Source: Ischnura elegans (taxonomy: Eukaryota; Arthropoda; Insecta; Odonata; Coenagrionidae). From it: a stretch of 64,000 bases of DNA. This document shows positions 1-18,017 of this stretch, in pieces. Each line of letters begins with the position of its first letter. The stretch's first letter is position 1. Location of the stretch: NCBI RefSeq assembly GCF_921293095.1, contig NC_060249.1, positions 81,169,907-81,233,906 on the forward strand, written 5' to 3'. Made by a program: the position numbers and the translations under genes. The notes under the pieces are model-generated. The model was given only the letters and a program-made list of their open reading frames with translations, made no database searches and had not been told where the DNA came from.

Positions 1-1703
1 TTTTCACAATAAAAGTATAGGTAGTTCAAAATGTCTTTTGTGCCCCTCCCCCCTCGAGTGCTTTCTGTATCTGCTACTTCTACATGATCCTTGTGACAAC
101 GGAATTAATTAGCTTTCAATGTCAAAAGTGAAAATTAATTTGAAATAACTTACTCTATAGCTCAATTCTACCTATTGAATGACTACATACATCCTCTAAA
201 ATATGGGATTATACACAAATAGATTCAGGTAGCTATGATTTCCCCTCTCTCTTGTCAAAGCCAATTTATACATAGAGTTTATTGAGAAGGATGCATTGGA
301 TGCTTGAAAACATGAAACACCATGCTAGTTATAATGTGCATGAGGTTGATACTTATGCGATCTGACTTCTCAAAAACTAGAGGCTTTCCATGAATATCTC
401 AACAACATCCATCCAGGCATCAAATTCATGTCACTCAGGAAAGTATGTTGAAGAGCTTTCCTGCATAGGTAGTAAACCTTAGAAGAAGTATGTAGCTGGC
501 ATGTGGCACTGATTCGGATATAGTGAAATTACAAATAGGCTGTACATAATGTGTTGGCATTGTAAATGACTGGATATTGCCATAATTTACCATTTGCATA
601 AATGAACCTCCCTTGCATCTTCACAGTTACTCACAAATTGTTGAAATCCTTCAGAAAATTCCTTCTTTTGACCCTCACTATAATATAGCAAAGTAATCTC
701 ACTGGTGGTCCTTGTGGATGACACGCACTAAGGATGACTCGCTTAAATGAAAGAGGTAGTTTGCATATTACAAGTTGTCCTGTTTAAATGGATGCTTGCT
801 TGGGCTATTCAGAGAGCAGAAAGAAGACCCACATTAAAAAATATTTAAATTCGGAGTCCCATCAAAATTAATTACAAATGTTCAGCACCATAAAAAATTT
901 AATTCAAGTTTTAAAAATTGCATGTGATGCCAATAACCCACAAGGAGAAATGAAACCACTTATGTGGGCTCTGATAGGAAATGGCTATGATGCATATTTC
1001 ATAAAAAGAGAAGAAAGAGGAGCACCAGCATCATGACCATGACCGTATGATGAAGCCATTGGCACATGAAAACCTCCCAGGCAACTCCATAATCGCTAGC
1101 TGAAATCCTTCAGAAAATTCCCTGCTACTATATGGTAAAGAAAATTCACAGGTGGTCGCAGTGAATGACAGTTACATGCTAAGGATCTATTGTTTAAACA
1201 AAGATGATTAACAGATTAAAAGCTGGCTGTCTTCCAATCTAAAAGCAAAAATCTTTCAATTTAGATATGCATCCAATTTTAAAATAGAAGGGAATACAGG
1301 TTCACCAAAGTTTTTCCAAGAATTAGTTTTGCTGCACCAACTTTTCCACTCAATAGAGACTGGCTAATCAAAGATGTGCTTTTCCTTGGATTTAATACGT
1401 TTTGACAATGCTTAAATATTAGAAACTGTTTTAAACAAGTAAAAAATAATCGCACATCAAATAGTTATAACTGTAAAATAAAGTCTACTGATAATGAGTA
1501 CATAATGATAATTGCCTATTAACATTAAGAAAAAAAATCTACTTTAAACAAAAAATGTTTGAAAATAGGGATCCACCAATATAGACACACATACATTCAC
1601 TAAACTGAGTAGCATTGGCTCTGTGCCAGTGAGAGAAGCATTCAAAATTAACTCCCTGAAGTCCCATGGGTTCCCTGTGATCACTAGCCGCGTAGAGTAA
1701 ATG
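1..1703. other. Gene-free stretch with a diverged direct repeat
   Basis: No convincing coding exon was found on either strand. A diverged direct duplication is visible: the stretch from about 641 to 765 returns at about 1100 to 1195, sharing TGAAATCCTTCAGAAAATTC, a central GGTGGTC and a closing CTAAGGAT. It probably belongs to the long first intron of the minus-strand TLCD5-like gene whose first coding exon is at 7272-7492, but that is inference. Confidence 0.4.
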
Positions 1704-2289
1704 CAGTGCAACCTCGATAAAACAACACCCCACGGTGCACCAATAAACACTCGTTATAGCAAATTGTCACTTTACCGGAGGTGGTGCAAATAATAGCCAA
1801 TATACCTCATATTACTCCTTTATTTTTATTTTCTCGCTTAGACGTGTTTGGTGTTTTTTTGGCCATGGTGTGTTCCATCAAATGCTTTCTATTCATGCAA
1901 CTCAGGGATGAGCCGGTATGCTGACGCCTGCTTTCTGCCGCCCGAGGAACAAAAGAAGATCAAGCATTCGCGAATGCTAATGCCACAATATTTTCACCAA
2001 AATTAACTACTTATTTATCGAACGACAGTTTACCACATAAATTTGAGCCTGAGCACTCCATTAACTTCATTTCTAACAGATCGCTAGCAATTACAGAGAT
2101 TATGGAGTCTTGGTGTAAGTTTTTCCGGCGGTGAAACCTGCGCTATGGCGAGAGCCAACACCAAAAGGGCCTCGTAAAAACGAATTTTTTTACATTCTTA
2201 TTATAGGATCAATTGACGGTGAATCGGCTATATCTCGTAATAGCGGGGGCCTCGCTATAGCCCGTACTCGCTTTAACGAGGTTCCACTG
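1704..2289. mobile_element. pogo/Tigger-type MITE
   Basis: The ends are inverted repeats: CAGTGCAACCTCGATAAAAC on the left and the complement of CAGTGGAACCTCGTTAAAGC on the right. A TA follows the right end; the left flank is TG, one base from the TA expected for this superfamily. The CAGTG..ACCTCG terminus is the usual pogo/Tigger signature. No transposase reading frame was found, so this is a 586-bp nonautonomous copy. Confidence 0.75.
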
Positions 2290-2863
2290 TAGATAAGGTG
2301 ACCACCCACTATAGCCCGGTAAAATAGCTTCTGCACTCAGCATAAAAATTGAAAGACTACAAGTGAGTCATTTTCATTCACCGTTTTCAAGGAAAAATGA
2401 GCTATGAGCCCACTCCAGCAGACCGATCACAAACCTATGGCTGAGTACGTCTGCACTTCATAAGGAATAATCGAGAACATTCATTCTCGCCTGGCTGCCC
2501 CAGAAATTGTGCCTCACTTTTCACAGCTCCTCAGAATGCTCTTACTAGTTACTGGCAGAGCACAGCCACTCACAGCCAATGAGGCTTGAGTATATACATT
2601 AAATTCCATCATCAGTCAAGTGAAAGTTGGTGAGTTTAGGAGGTGCTTTGCAGGGCTTTACCGCCTATTGAGGTGGTACCTTGGTTACCAAAAGCCCTTT
2701 TCTAAAACATGGATGGTTTAAATAAATCCATGATAAATATATAAGAACACCAATTATAATTTCCACAAAATAAGTAACTACACTACTGACCATGGTTTTG
2801 ACAATCATATGCCATTCTCAAGGTAGATTGGAGTTTTATATTAAAGTGTGGAAATTACCATAA
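2290..2863. other. Gene-free stretch, nothing recognised
   Basis: No exon, RNA gene or clear repeat is visible between the pogo-type MITE and the next MITE. It is low in GC and is probably intronic to the TLCD5-like gene. Confidence 0.3.
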
Positions 2864-3175
2864 AGGCCATTATACATTGTAAATGATCATGCAAATGAAA
2901 TCATTCGCATTACCATCATTCACGGGATCATGCGAGCAAAAATACAACATGTTAATTTTCATTGAATGATCATGAGTATGACGGTAATACACGGTAAATG
3001 ATCATGCCAATGAAATCATTCACACTGCTATCATTCACATGATTGTATGAGCAAAAATATAACGTGTTTATTTTCATTGAATGATTAAGGGCGTGACGGT
3101 TCATTCGTGATTTTTTTTTTAATTATGCAGAGCGAATGATTTCATTCGCATAATTATTAATTATGTATAGCAGCC
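2864..3175. mobile_element. MITE with an internal tandem duplication (PIF/Harbinger-like ends)
   Basis: The left end AGGCCATTATACATTG is matched imperfectly by the complement of the right end (GGCTGCTATACATAATT). The interior holds two tandem copies of a unit of about 115 bp (about 2881-2995 and 2996-3108). Each begins TAAATGATCATGC and contains ATGAAATCATTC and TTTTCATTGAATGAT. The AGGCC end resembles two other MITEs in this window (37753 and 45331). The right boundary is approximate. Confidence 0.5.
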
Positions 3176-3418
3176 CCCAGCGGCTGTAATTTATCAGGGA
3201 TGTATCACATTTCCATCATGTCAAGCCTGAAATGATTTCATACAGCTTGTGAATATCATAAAATATCAAATATTTGTAAGCACCTCACCACCTATAAATA
3301 TTGTGATATCACAACAATAACTATTTATCAGTAAATCCCATGAAATGTTGATATTTTCAAATTTTGATTCAGGAAGTAAGGAAATAAAACTTTGTAAGGT
3401 TCACTGTTATTTAATTAT

Positions 3419-3462
3419 GGGCTCGACCCGGGTTTCGTAACTTGGTTACATCGTCAGGTGAC
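3419..3462 (-). ncRNA. Hammerhead ribozyme motif, left arm
   Basis: Reading the minus strand: GTCAC (stem I), CTGACGA (CUGANGA core), stem II GTAAC/GTTAC with loop CAA, GAAA, a very short stem III ACC..GGT, then the cleavage triplet GTC before 3424. Stem I is weak, with only alternate pairs to GAGCC. The layout matches the minimal type I hammerheads of Penelope-like elements. Confidence 0.6.
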
Positions 3463-3880
3463 TGATCTTGCATGCATCATACATTTATGCACAAAGTACA
3501 CAAGTGACAGTGAGGACATCTATCGGAAAGGAAAAGGACTGGTTGAAAGGGCGGGGGTGAGGGTTAAACACGGAATGGAATAGTGAAAGGGGGAAAGGGG
3601 CAGCCTTGATTTGGGACGAGGGTATCCTCTCTTTCTTCCCCAACACCGCCACCCTCTTTAGCTCTCGTCTCCTCACCCACTTTAACCCCGCCCTCCCCTG
3701 GCTGGTCAGATACCTATCCTCACAGGAAAAACCCTCGTCCCAAATCAAGGCTGCCCCTTTCCCCCCCTCTCACTATTCCATTCCGTGTTTAACCCTCACC
3801 CCCGCCCTTTTCCTTTCCGATAGATGTCCTCACCTTCACTTGTGTACTTTGTGTATAAATGTATGATGCATGCAAGATCA

Positions 3881-3923
3881 GTCACCTGACGACGTAACCA
3901 AGTTACAAAACCCGGGTCGTGCC
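3881..3923 (+). ncRNA. Hammerhead ribozyme motif, right arm (decayed core)
   Basis: This is the opposed copy of the motif at 3419-3462, now on the plus strand: GTCAC, CTGACGA, stem II GTAAC/GTTAC, short stem III and GTC, followed by GTGCC, which pairs three bases with the 5' strand of stem I. The conserved GAAA reads AAAA here, so this copy is probably inactive. Confidence 0.5.
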
Positions 3924-4159
3924 CATAATTAAATAACAGTGAACCTTACAAAGTTTTATTTCCTTAATTCCAATATGGAGAGGTTTCACAAAGTAAAGCC
4001 TGAAGTTATTAGTTATATTTTGATTCAGTCTTATAAGCACCCAATAAATTCAATTATAAATATTGCTAATGGGTGGAGCTGATTTTTCTGGAGATGGCAG
4101 CAATATTTTATCATCATCCTCTAAAAATTGATTGTTTGAGGTGTAACTTGGTGAAAGCG

Positions 4160-5388
4160 ATTCATAATTAAATTAAAAAGAAGAACTTTGTGCTTTCACA
4201 TTAATATTTATTCACGACCATGGTTTCTACGTTAGACGTCATCATCAGGTGAACTCTACAGAGGTCCATCACATCCTTTTATACCAGGCTAGGAGGGGTA
4301 GGGAGGAAGGTAATTAGTTTGAACGGATTGGTCAACAGAGAAGAGGGAGGGGGAAAAACTTGGTCATATGGTATGAAAGAAGTTAGGGGGAGGAGGCTCC
4401 CTTAGGGAGGGCATGGCAGGTGGAGGGTGGATGGTTCAGGTGAGAGAGAGGTCGAAGAGTTCGTCATGTTATTAGCCCAGGAATTTAGGAGTGGGAGGCT
4501 TAAAAGAGGGGAGTTGGAGTCATACAAAAATTGGTTTACAATGTTGTCATTGGAACGTACGTGCCGCAAAATTTCCATCTGTTCCAAAGCGTCTAATATA
4601 GGTCCTTTAGGTTGATTATGAAGCACTTCAAAAACAAAATCACTTTGATGATTGTTATCTAACAAATGTATGGCAAATTGTGAAGTAGTCTTTTTATTTC
4701 TCAGTCAGGCTTGGTGTTCTTTCACCCGTTCTTGAAATTGTCGCCCCGTTTGCCCAACATACACCGCGTTGCATTCACATTATAGTCCATACACCCCACT
4801 CCTTTCTTCTCTTGGGATGGGATCTTTTGTGAGGGAAAGAATGTTCCTGAGGTTGGATTTATTGTAAAACGCAACTTTTATTTTATCCTTGGGCACCTTT
4901 TTGTAAATCTTCGGCACGATGTCCTTTAAAAAAAGGATTCTACGCCACTTGGCCATTGATTCTTGTCGCGTTCGGGATCCATAAATTTCTCCCACTGCTT
5001 GTTTTTTTAATTGTTTCCCATATAAGCTATCAATTAACTGTTCGTTGTATCCGTTATTTTTAGCAATTAGTTTAATTGTGTTTAATTCCTCATTGAAATT
5101 GGCAGGGGACATCGGAATATGCAGCAACCTGTGTAACATGCTGTGAAAGGCTGATAGCTTCTGAGAATAACAATGTCTTGAACTGGAGTGGATCACTTGG
5201 TCCGTATAGGAGTTTTTCCAAAAGACTGAAAACTCGAGGTGATCGTTGACCTTAGTGACTTTAAGATCTAGGAAGTTGAGAGAGTTATTATCTTCTATTT
5301 CGTAAGTGAAATTCAAATTGCGGTTCAAAGAATTCAAAAAAGATAGGAACGTTTGTAGTTGTCCGCATCCCAGTAAATGTTCTTGCAT
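4160..5388 (-). mobile_element. Penelope-like retroelement, 3' part (RT C-terminus and GIY-YIG)
   Basis: The minus strand reads a Penelope-type reverse transcriptase C-terminal region from about 5391 to 4800. Signatures are FLDLKVTK, AFHSMLHRLLHIPMSP and KLIAKNNGYNEQLIDSLYGK. It is followed at about 4795-4670 by a GIY-YIG endonuclease start (GVYGLYCKCNAVYVGQTGR), and a homologous frame continues to 4402. The order RT then GIY-YIG is diagnostic of Penelope-like elements. A hammerhead motif lies downstream at 4211-4253, as is usual for their terminal repeats. The 5' part is absent because the segment stops against a LINE at about 5388. It is an old, defective copy in gene-free DNA. Confidence 0.8.
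4211..4253 (-). ncRNA. Hammerhead ribozyme of the Penelope-like element
   Basis: On the minus strand: TTCAC, CTGATGA, stem II ACGT-CTA-ACGT with an outer T-A pair and one bulged G, GAAA, mini stem III ACC-AT-GGT, cleavage triplet GTC, then GTGAA. The outer TTCAC/GTGAA forms a perfect 5-bp stem I. All invariant core bases (CUGANGA, GAAA and a UH cleavage site) are present. This is the best preserved hammerhead in the window, and it lies just 3' of the RT/GIY-YIG remnant. Confidence 0.75.
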
Positions 5389-6257
5389 CACTTTTCATAG
5401 AATCAAATCTACAATCATACATCGATACTCTATTTCTGGGAGTGAAATCCCACGTTCCCAGAGCATAAAAGATCTTGGTGTCATATTTTCTCGTGATATG
5501 AGATTTCATGAACATATTTACTGTATCTGCAACAAGTCAAACAAGATGCTCGGCTTTATATCAAGGGTTTCTAGAGGTATTGACTACCCTTCTGCTCTAG
5601 TACTATTTACTGCTCCCTTGTAAGACAACTGGTGGAATACGCAAGTCCCGTGTGGTGCCCACACACACTTGGTAACAAGATAAGACTGGAGGTCCTGCAG
5701 AGGCGTTTTATTCGTCTGGTTGGTGTACGAATGGGCTTCGGCTATATGGATGTTCCTGTGGAAGACCTATCCAGGGATTTCAATCTTCCACCTCTTGCCC
5801 TGCGGCGTGATGTAGCTGATGTAGTCCTGCTAGTTAAAGTTATTAATGGTTACGTAAACTGTTCGGATCCCTTAGCTGAAATAGACTTCAGAATCCCAAC
5901 TACAACAAGATCCTGTGACATTTTGAGCCGCAGATACCATGCAACCAATTTTGACTTCAACAGTCCTCTTGCAAGATTTACCCGTCTTGGAAATCAAGTT
6001 GCATACGAATGCAATCTCTTTTTTGACAGCCTTCATAAAATCCACAGGCCTCCTTTCTCCTGGTTCCTTGATATGTTGTCTTTCTCTTGTTCACTATACT
6101 TTGTCAAACCTTCTTCGTTGTCACACTCCCCTTTGTTATTGTACTAACTTTTTACCATCTTATGTTTTCATATACCACTTTATATATTTACTGTGTATTA
6201 TTACTGTATATTATTGTAAATTGGCTGCTGTCATTGTAAAACAGATAAATAAATAAA
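5386..6257 (+). mobile_element. 5'-truncated LINE, Jockey/CR1-like RT 3' end
   Basis: The reverse transcriptase C-terminal region is readable in two plus-strand frames: SIKDLGVIFSRDMRFHEHI..KMLGFISR up to about 5620, then LVEYASPVWCPHTLGNKIRL and LEVLQRRFIRLVGVR from 5632 to about 6080. A frame shift and a stop separate the two, so the copy is dead. The tail ends in GATAAATAAATAAA at about 6243-6257, a simple-repeat tail typical of Jockey/CR1/I-like elements. The 5' end abuts the truncated Penelope-like element. The exact clade is not assignable by eye. Confidence 0.75.
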
Positions 6258-7271
6258 TTACAGATATTCAATCCAAGAAATATGAAGGCAATCCATCACA
6301 AACGATCACAAAATACTTCTCATGGCTAGTAAGGAATAGGGCGACCACGAATAAATACTGTAGGTCTCTATCAACTGAGATCTAATTTTGATCACTGATT
6401 AGTATCCCTTACTTACTTTATATAATTTGCAATTGACACTGGATGTAGAAGAATATCCCCGTTATCATTTTACCTCCATGCTGTTTTAAACTCTTGGCAG
6501 AAAACAACATTACCCATCGGAAACCATCATGACTAGAAGATTCAACGCAATCCTCCTTGGACCATATTCACAGAGGCGACAGTACCACAATCCGGTATGG
6601 CAGGAGCGGAATATCCTTGATTAAACTGGCTAGAACTAACTTCTATTGAGAATAAAATTGATTATGGCTGATAAAGGGCTGTTTCATTGGGGATAACCCT
6701 TCAAATCCATTAATGTGAAAACGATTTCTTTACGAACTATTTTGGATGAATCACGGCAAAAAGTCAATTAAGAGATATTTAAACGAATTTATTTGGAGAC
6801 GTCCAACAAACTTATCTCAAGGTATCACAAAAAAAGATGGGAATTACCGAGGAAGCTTCAGCATGCCAAACATCTTACTCCCTCAAAATATTGACCTAAT
6901 TATTGGAAATGAATTTTATACGAGAAAATATAAAACCTTGGCAATCGAGAGCCACTATCATGCTATTCTTCTACTTGGCTTACGACGTACCAATTCCGAT
7001 TTATGAATGCAGCATCAGGAAATCAAGATTAACCTACAACGGAGTAGCAATCTCCTATACTACAGATAAACTTTGAATTATGGAGAATGATTAAATTAAG
7101 TGATACAGTAAATATATGCTATATATTGCCTACAAAACTTACAAGATTGTCTCCAACTATGAGATTGAGAAAAAAAACAAAATGCATGATCAGGCTTCAC
7201 ATGCAGTCGCTAATAAGCTGCAGCATCTTCACATGGCCATGTGTATAATACATATTTGTTTTATTTCTAAC
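6258..7271. other. Gene-free stretch (putative TLCD5 intron)
   Basis: No exon or recognisable repeat is visible. The stretch begins at the LINE tail and ends at the splice donor of the TLCD5-like exon. Confidence 0.35.
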
Positions 7272-7492
7272 CTGGGTCGGTAAATGGCCATGGTCCTGTA
7301 GCGAGGGCAACTCCGGAAAGAAGAGTGGCGACAAGTCCATGAACAGCAGCAACAATTCTGCTGGTAGGTTCCGGCTCAAATTTCCATATGTGCTTTATAG
7401 TAAAATACAGAGCTGTCCAAGCTACTGTACTACCTAGAACTTGCAACCATTGAATCATAGATGAGTTTACCGAAAGAAACCGAACGTTTCAC
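7272..7492 (-). CDS. TLCD5: First coding exon of a TLC-domain protein, TLCD5 (TMEM136)-like
   Basis: Coding starts at the ATG at 7458 and runs to CCAG at 7272, where a good donor (CAG|GTTAGA) follows. An acceptor (ACTTGCAG) at 7493-7494 makes 7459-7492 5' UTR, so a noncoding exon lies upstream. The 62 residues contain a first membrane segment (LGSTVAWTALYFTI), the SRIVAAVHGLVATLLSG segment and GPWPFTDPG. That last motif, and the Ser-Arg..His-Gly pattern before it, are what I recognise from the N-terminus of TMEM136/TLCD5, a multi-pass TLC-domain membrane protein. No later TLC exons were found down to position 1, so the next intron is at least 7.2 kb. The gene is divergent from Chk1. The family is fairly sure; the exact paralogue within the TLCD family is less so. 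Confidence 0.65.
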
Positions 7493-8459
7493 CTGCAAGT
7501 AAAATTAAAATTTAGCGAATGTAGAGAAACTAGACTTGAAAAAAATGTATCACGAATATCGTACAAAGATTAAACGGAGATGATTGCTCGCTGCTTCCGT
7601 GTCTCGCCACCAAGAGCTAATTTTCAATAGCAGAGATACCACATAGTAAATTGTGATTCACATTTCTAAAGCAGACAACAGAGGAATTCATAGGCCACAA
7701 TGGAATTTGGAATGCGCGGAATGAACTTTTTCTTCAGATGATTAACATAGGAAAAAGATTCTTATTTAGCCTTGCTAAAATGAAATTACTGGAAGAAATT
7801 ATTTTTGTTTTATTTAAAAACGCAATATTTTGTATATGCGGATCAACCTCAACCGAAAATTTCATACAATAGGTGGCGCCATTTACCACACATCGGCGCG
7901 AAAACGGTGGCAAGCCGAGGACGGCCATGAGGAGGTGCCACACATTCGTTGAAATTCGATGGCTTGAAGGTGAGAGGAATATTCAGTTTTTCGCTCATGT
8001 TTAAATTATGTTCCGATAATGTCGAAAAAGTTATAGCGACGCATGGATTAGTGTGGTAGTTAAAATTAGTTGTGGCTCTGTTTCTGTGTTGTAGAAGGTA
8101 TTATGTATTAAGGTTATGCTTGTCAACCACGTGTTGGATGCCATTATCTTTTCGACCATTACCGATCTTGGTTAATAGCAATTCGTATTATATGTCGCCG
8201 GGGCGGGTATTGATCGGCGGTATGACTCAGTTTTACGGCGGCATTTGGTATTGCGGAACCATTGACCCTTGGATATAGCATTTAAATCTGCGGCATCTCT
8301 TAACGAATAGGTCTGTTAATGGGCACGCAGTGTTGAAGTTTCTCTCGTATTGAATGATGTGGGAAATTATTTGTGTTTCATGGTTGGATAATATTTTTAA
8401 TAAGAACTTAATTGGTGTGTTTTTAAGCATAATTAATATTCAATAGGTTTCCATTACAG
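7493..8459. promoter_or_regulatory. Shared divergent promoter region of TLCD5-like gene and Chk1
   Basis: The region lies between the TLCD5 second-exon acceptor and the Chk1 start-codon exon. It must hold both transcription starts. A plausible Chk1 noncoding exon ends at 7969 (GAAG|GTGAGA), which would splice to 8460. The GC-richer core at about 7870-7930 contains E2F-like sequences. No TATA box is evident. Confidence 0.5.
7895..7904 (-). promoter_or_regulatory. E2F-like site
   Basis: GGCGCGAAAA on the plus strand (TTTTCGCGCC on the minus) matches the E2F/DP consensus TTTSSCGC. It lies about 65 bp before the proposed Chk1 exon 1 donor. Chk1 is an established E2F target in other animals, so the position is sensible; function here is inference. 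Confidence 0.5.
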
Positions 8460-8515
8460 GTGCCGGGCAGTTTCTTAAAAATTATGTATCCACCAAATGA
8501 AGTAGTGTACTCAAT

Positions 8516-15709
<7,194 letters not shown>

Positions 15710-15812
15710 TGCACCAAATGAAGTGTTTTATGAGTGTACTCTATTGTGATTTTATAAATTTTGTTGCATTGACTTTTGTACAGTGATTTTAGAATTTAAA
15801 AGTATTAGTTTT

Positions 15813-15818
15813 AATAAA
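15813..15818 (+). terminator. Chk1 polyadenylation signal
   Basis: AATAAA about 104 bp after the Chk1 stop codon, in AT-rich sequence, is the first canonical signal downstream. Confidence 0.7.
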
Positions 15819-17317
15819 TATATTTTTGGAGAATTTTGAATGATGCTCTTTTATTGTATAAGGAGCTGTGATAATGCAGCACAAAATGTATGTTTTGGTA
15901 TCACAGGATTTTTCAAAAAAGTTTGTAAAGTGGGTGACTACATTATTTATGCTAGCAGCGTGTGTTATTCAGCAAAAATTTCAATATACTGCTCTCTGCT
16001 GTAATATTGCTTTCAAATTTGCATTAGTCATATTAAGTTTTTGTTATTAGAATTTCTTTATCTGCTAATGTTTCCATGTTCAAGTGTTTCCCTTCTTTTA
16101 TTTTCACGTCTTCGGTTTTAATCACAGACTATTTACCTCATTTGAGGCTTCTCCATTATTGTTCTTTTCTCTTCCTCTCATGTTGAGGCTGATTTGGTTG
16201 CCAACAGTGGTGGACGAGTATACCCCAACAGTTGGGTTCATAGGGTTTTTGGAAATGATCTACCTATTTGGTGGCTACTTCTGGTCATCAATCTGTAGGT
16301 TGGTGTGCAGCAGTTAGGATTCTGGATTGTCTGAAGCCAGCTTCCAACTCCCAAACTGTGCTCGCAAGTAGGAATTGCAGCCTTCCATAATCTCGTTTGT
16401 TGGGAATGTTCCTTATCAAGGCAATTTTTGCACGTCGTTGTAATGGTTTCTTCCCTCATGTCTTGTAGTGTGGCTATTCCAGGATTCAAATCTCTTTACT
16501 AAAGTGATCACCTTAGATCTCCAATTTGCTGGTGTAAAAAATCCTTAAATAATGGGCACTATTCAATTTGAATAATGTCCTTGGTTTAAGATGGTGTTTG
16601 GAATTCAATGGTTACTCTAAATTTTCAAGTCAACAATTTTTACATTTCCAATGCTATGAGTATGAATGAGGTTGATCTTTTAGGTGTGAAACCTGAATTT
16701 TCTAAAGAATTTGGTATCCAATAGGGAAAGATAGGTGGATACAAAATATTTTCCTCATTGAGCTATTATTTTTCATTGTTTGGATAAAAAGTCACAACAG
16801 TTACCCTATTATTTTCATGAGTTACAGCTTGTAAAATGTGGAAGAACTGCCCAGTGAAGGAATGAATCTGGTATTGGTTTCAGATATTTTATTTCTAACT
16901 TGGAACTTTGATATCCCTTCTATGGATGCTTTCACTTGAGCTTATAGTCGCTCAGCTTATTTTTCCATCACAATCCTTGTGCGATGAAAATCAGTATTGC
17001 CCCAATGTACACTATTACTTCCACCAAGCAGAATGTCCTAAATGTCCCAAGTTTCTTAAGACTAATGCATGCTGTACTTAGGTGTGAGCCCTTCCTTCTT
17101 ATTTTATGCTGCCTTGTCCTCATTCCTCCTGGATTTGAGATTTTTGACACTTCTTTCTGTTGTGATATTTCTTAGGTAACGTAACTTTGATCTTTGACCT
17201 GTGAAGGAGACCGCTTTGAACATTTATATCTTAGCAATTTTATAATTAATCATATCAAATTCAAATTTTGACAAGGTTTCAATGTATATAACCTGAAATT
17301 TTCCAGATAGTGTAAAC
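15819..17317. other. Intergenic stretch, nothing recognised
   Basis: Between the Chk1 poly(A) signal and a hAT MITE. No exon-like frame with homology that I recognise, no RNA gene and no terminal-repeat element was found. Confidence 0.4.
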
Positions 17318-17459
17318 CAGGGGTCTCCAATTTACTAGGCCACAAGGGCTACATTCCAAGTTCAGAATCGTCCTGCAGGCCGGATAGCAAATTTGCTGAT
17401 GACAGGAGTATACAATATTCAATACTTGAAATGAGTGTGCCGTATTTCTGAGACCCCTG
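17318..17459. mobile_element. hAT-type MITE
   Basis: 142 bp with ends CAGGGGTCT and AGACCCCTG as inverted repeats. The 8-bp flanks GTGTAAAC (17310-17317) and GTATAGAC (17460-17467) agree at six of eight positions, as expected for an old hAT target duplication. Confidence 0.7.
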
Positions 17460-17655
17460 GTATAGACTTAACCTTTCCCTAATAATGACGAAAATTTGTG
17501 GCAGGGCATTTCTTGACCCAGGAGACAAAATCAGCAAATGTTCATCTGAGATTTTTCTATGTAAGGTATTGAATGCCAAAAATGTTTCCTTGCTCTCCCC
17601 CTTTTATGTTGGTCACTGGTTCGCGAAGTCTAGGACCCAACAAAGCGGGACTTAA

Positions 17656-18013
17656 CCCTTTAGTGCAAACCGGTTTTCCAGGTATGTACTAGGATTTAAG
17701 TGCCGAGGCATTTTTGCTGTTGGTAAGGAAAAAAATTTGGTCTCTTAAACAACTAAAGATATATATTTAAAAACTTAAAGAAGTCTTTATTATATGCTGT
17801 TTCACTTTTTTAATGTATTATTTGACAATTTTTGGTAATATGCATTAATTTTTTGTAATTAAAAGAAAAAAGCTAATGTTAAAATAAAATGAATAGTGAC
17901 TATTGAATTATTAGTGAACTATCATCAATTAAGAGATATAATAGGAGCGCTAACACGCTCCTGGCACTTTTCGCGTGAGAGTAGTGCGATAGTGCTCTCC
18001 AGCACTGAAAGGG
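17656..18013. mobile_element. piggyBac-type MITE
   Basis: The insertion is flanked by TTAA on both sides (17652-17655 and 18014-18017). Its inverted ends CCCTTTAGTGC and GCACTGAAAGGG begin with CCC, as piggyBac ends do. There is no coding capacity in 358 bp. Confidence 0.8.
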
Positions 18014-18017
18014 TTAA

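Larger units (their letters stand above)
3373..4016. mobile_element. Foldback Penelope-type insertion with two opposed hammerhead motifs
   Basis: A long inverted repeat runs from about 3377-3622 (left arm) to about 3732-3966 (right arm), with a loop of about 110 bp. Each arm carries a CTGACGA..GTAAC-CAA-GTTAC hammerhead-like core near its outer end. The direct repeat ATTTTGATTCAG lies on both sides (3361-3372 and 4017-4028) and looks like a 12-bp target duplication. Hammerhead ribozymes in terminal repeats and inverted arrangements are known for Penelope-like elements, so I read this as a nonautonomous Penelope derivative. It has no coding capacity: the reading frames on both strands here are products of the palindrome. 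Confidence 0.65.

Noticed and set aside
3485-3866. Two overlapping open frames of about 87 codons on opposite strands
   Set aside because: Both read the arms of the same inverted repeat; the similar peptides are a product of the palindrome.
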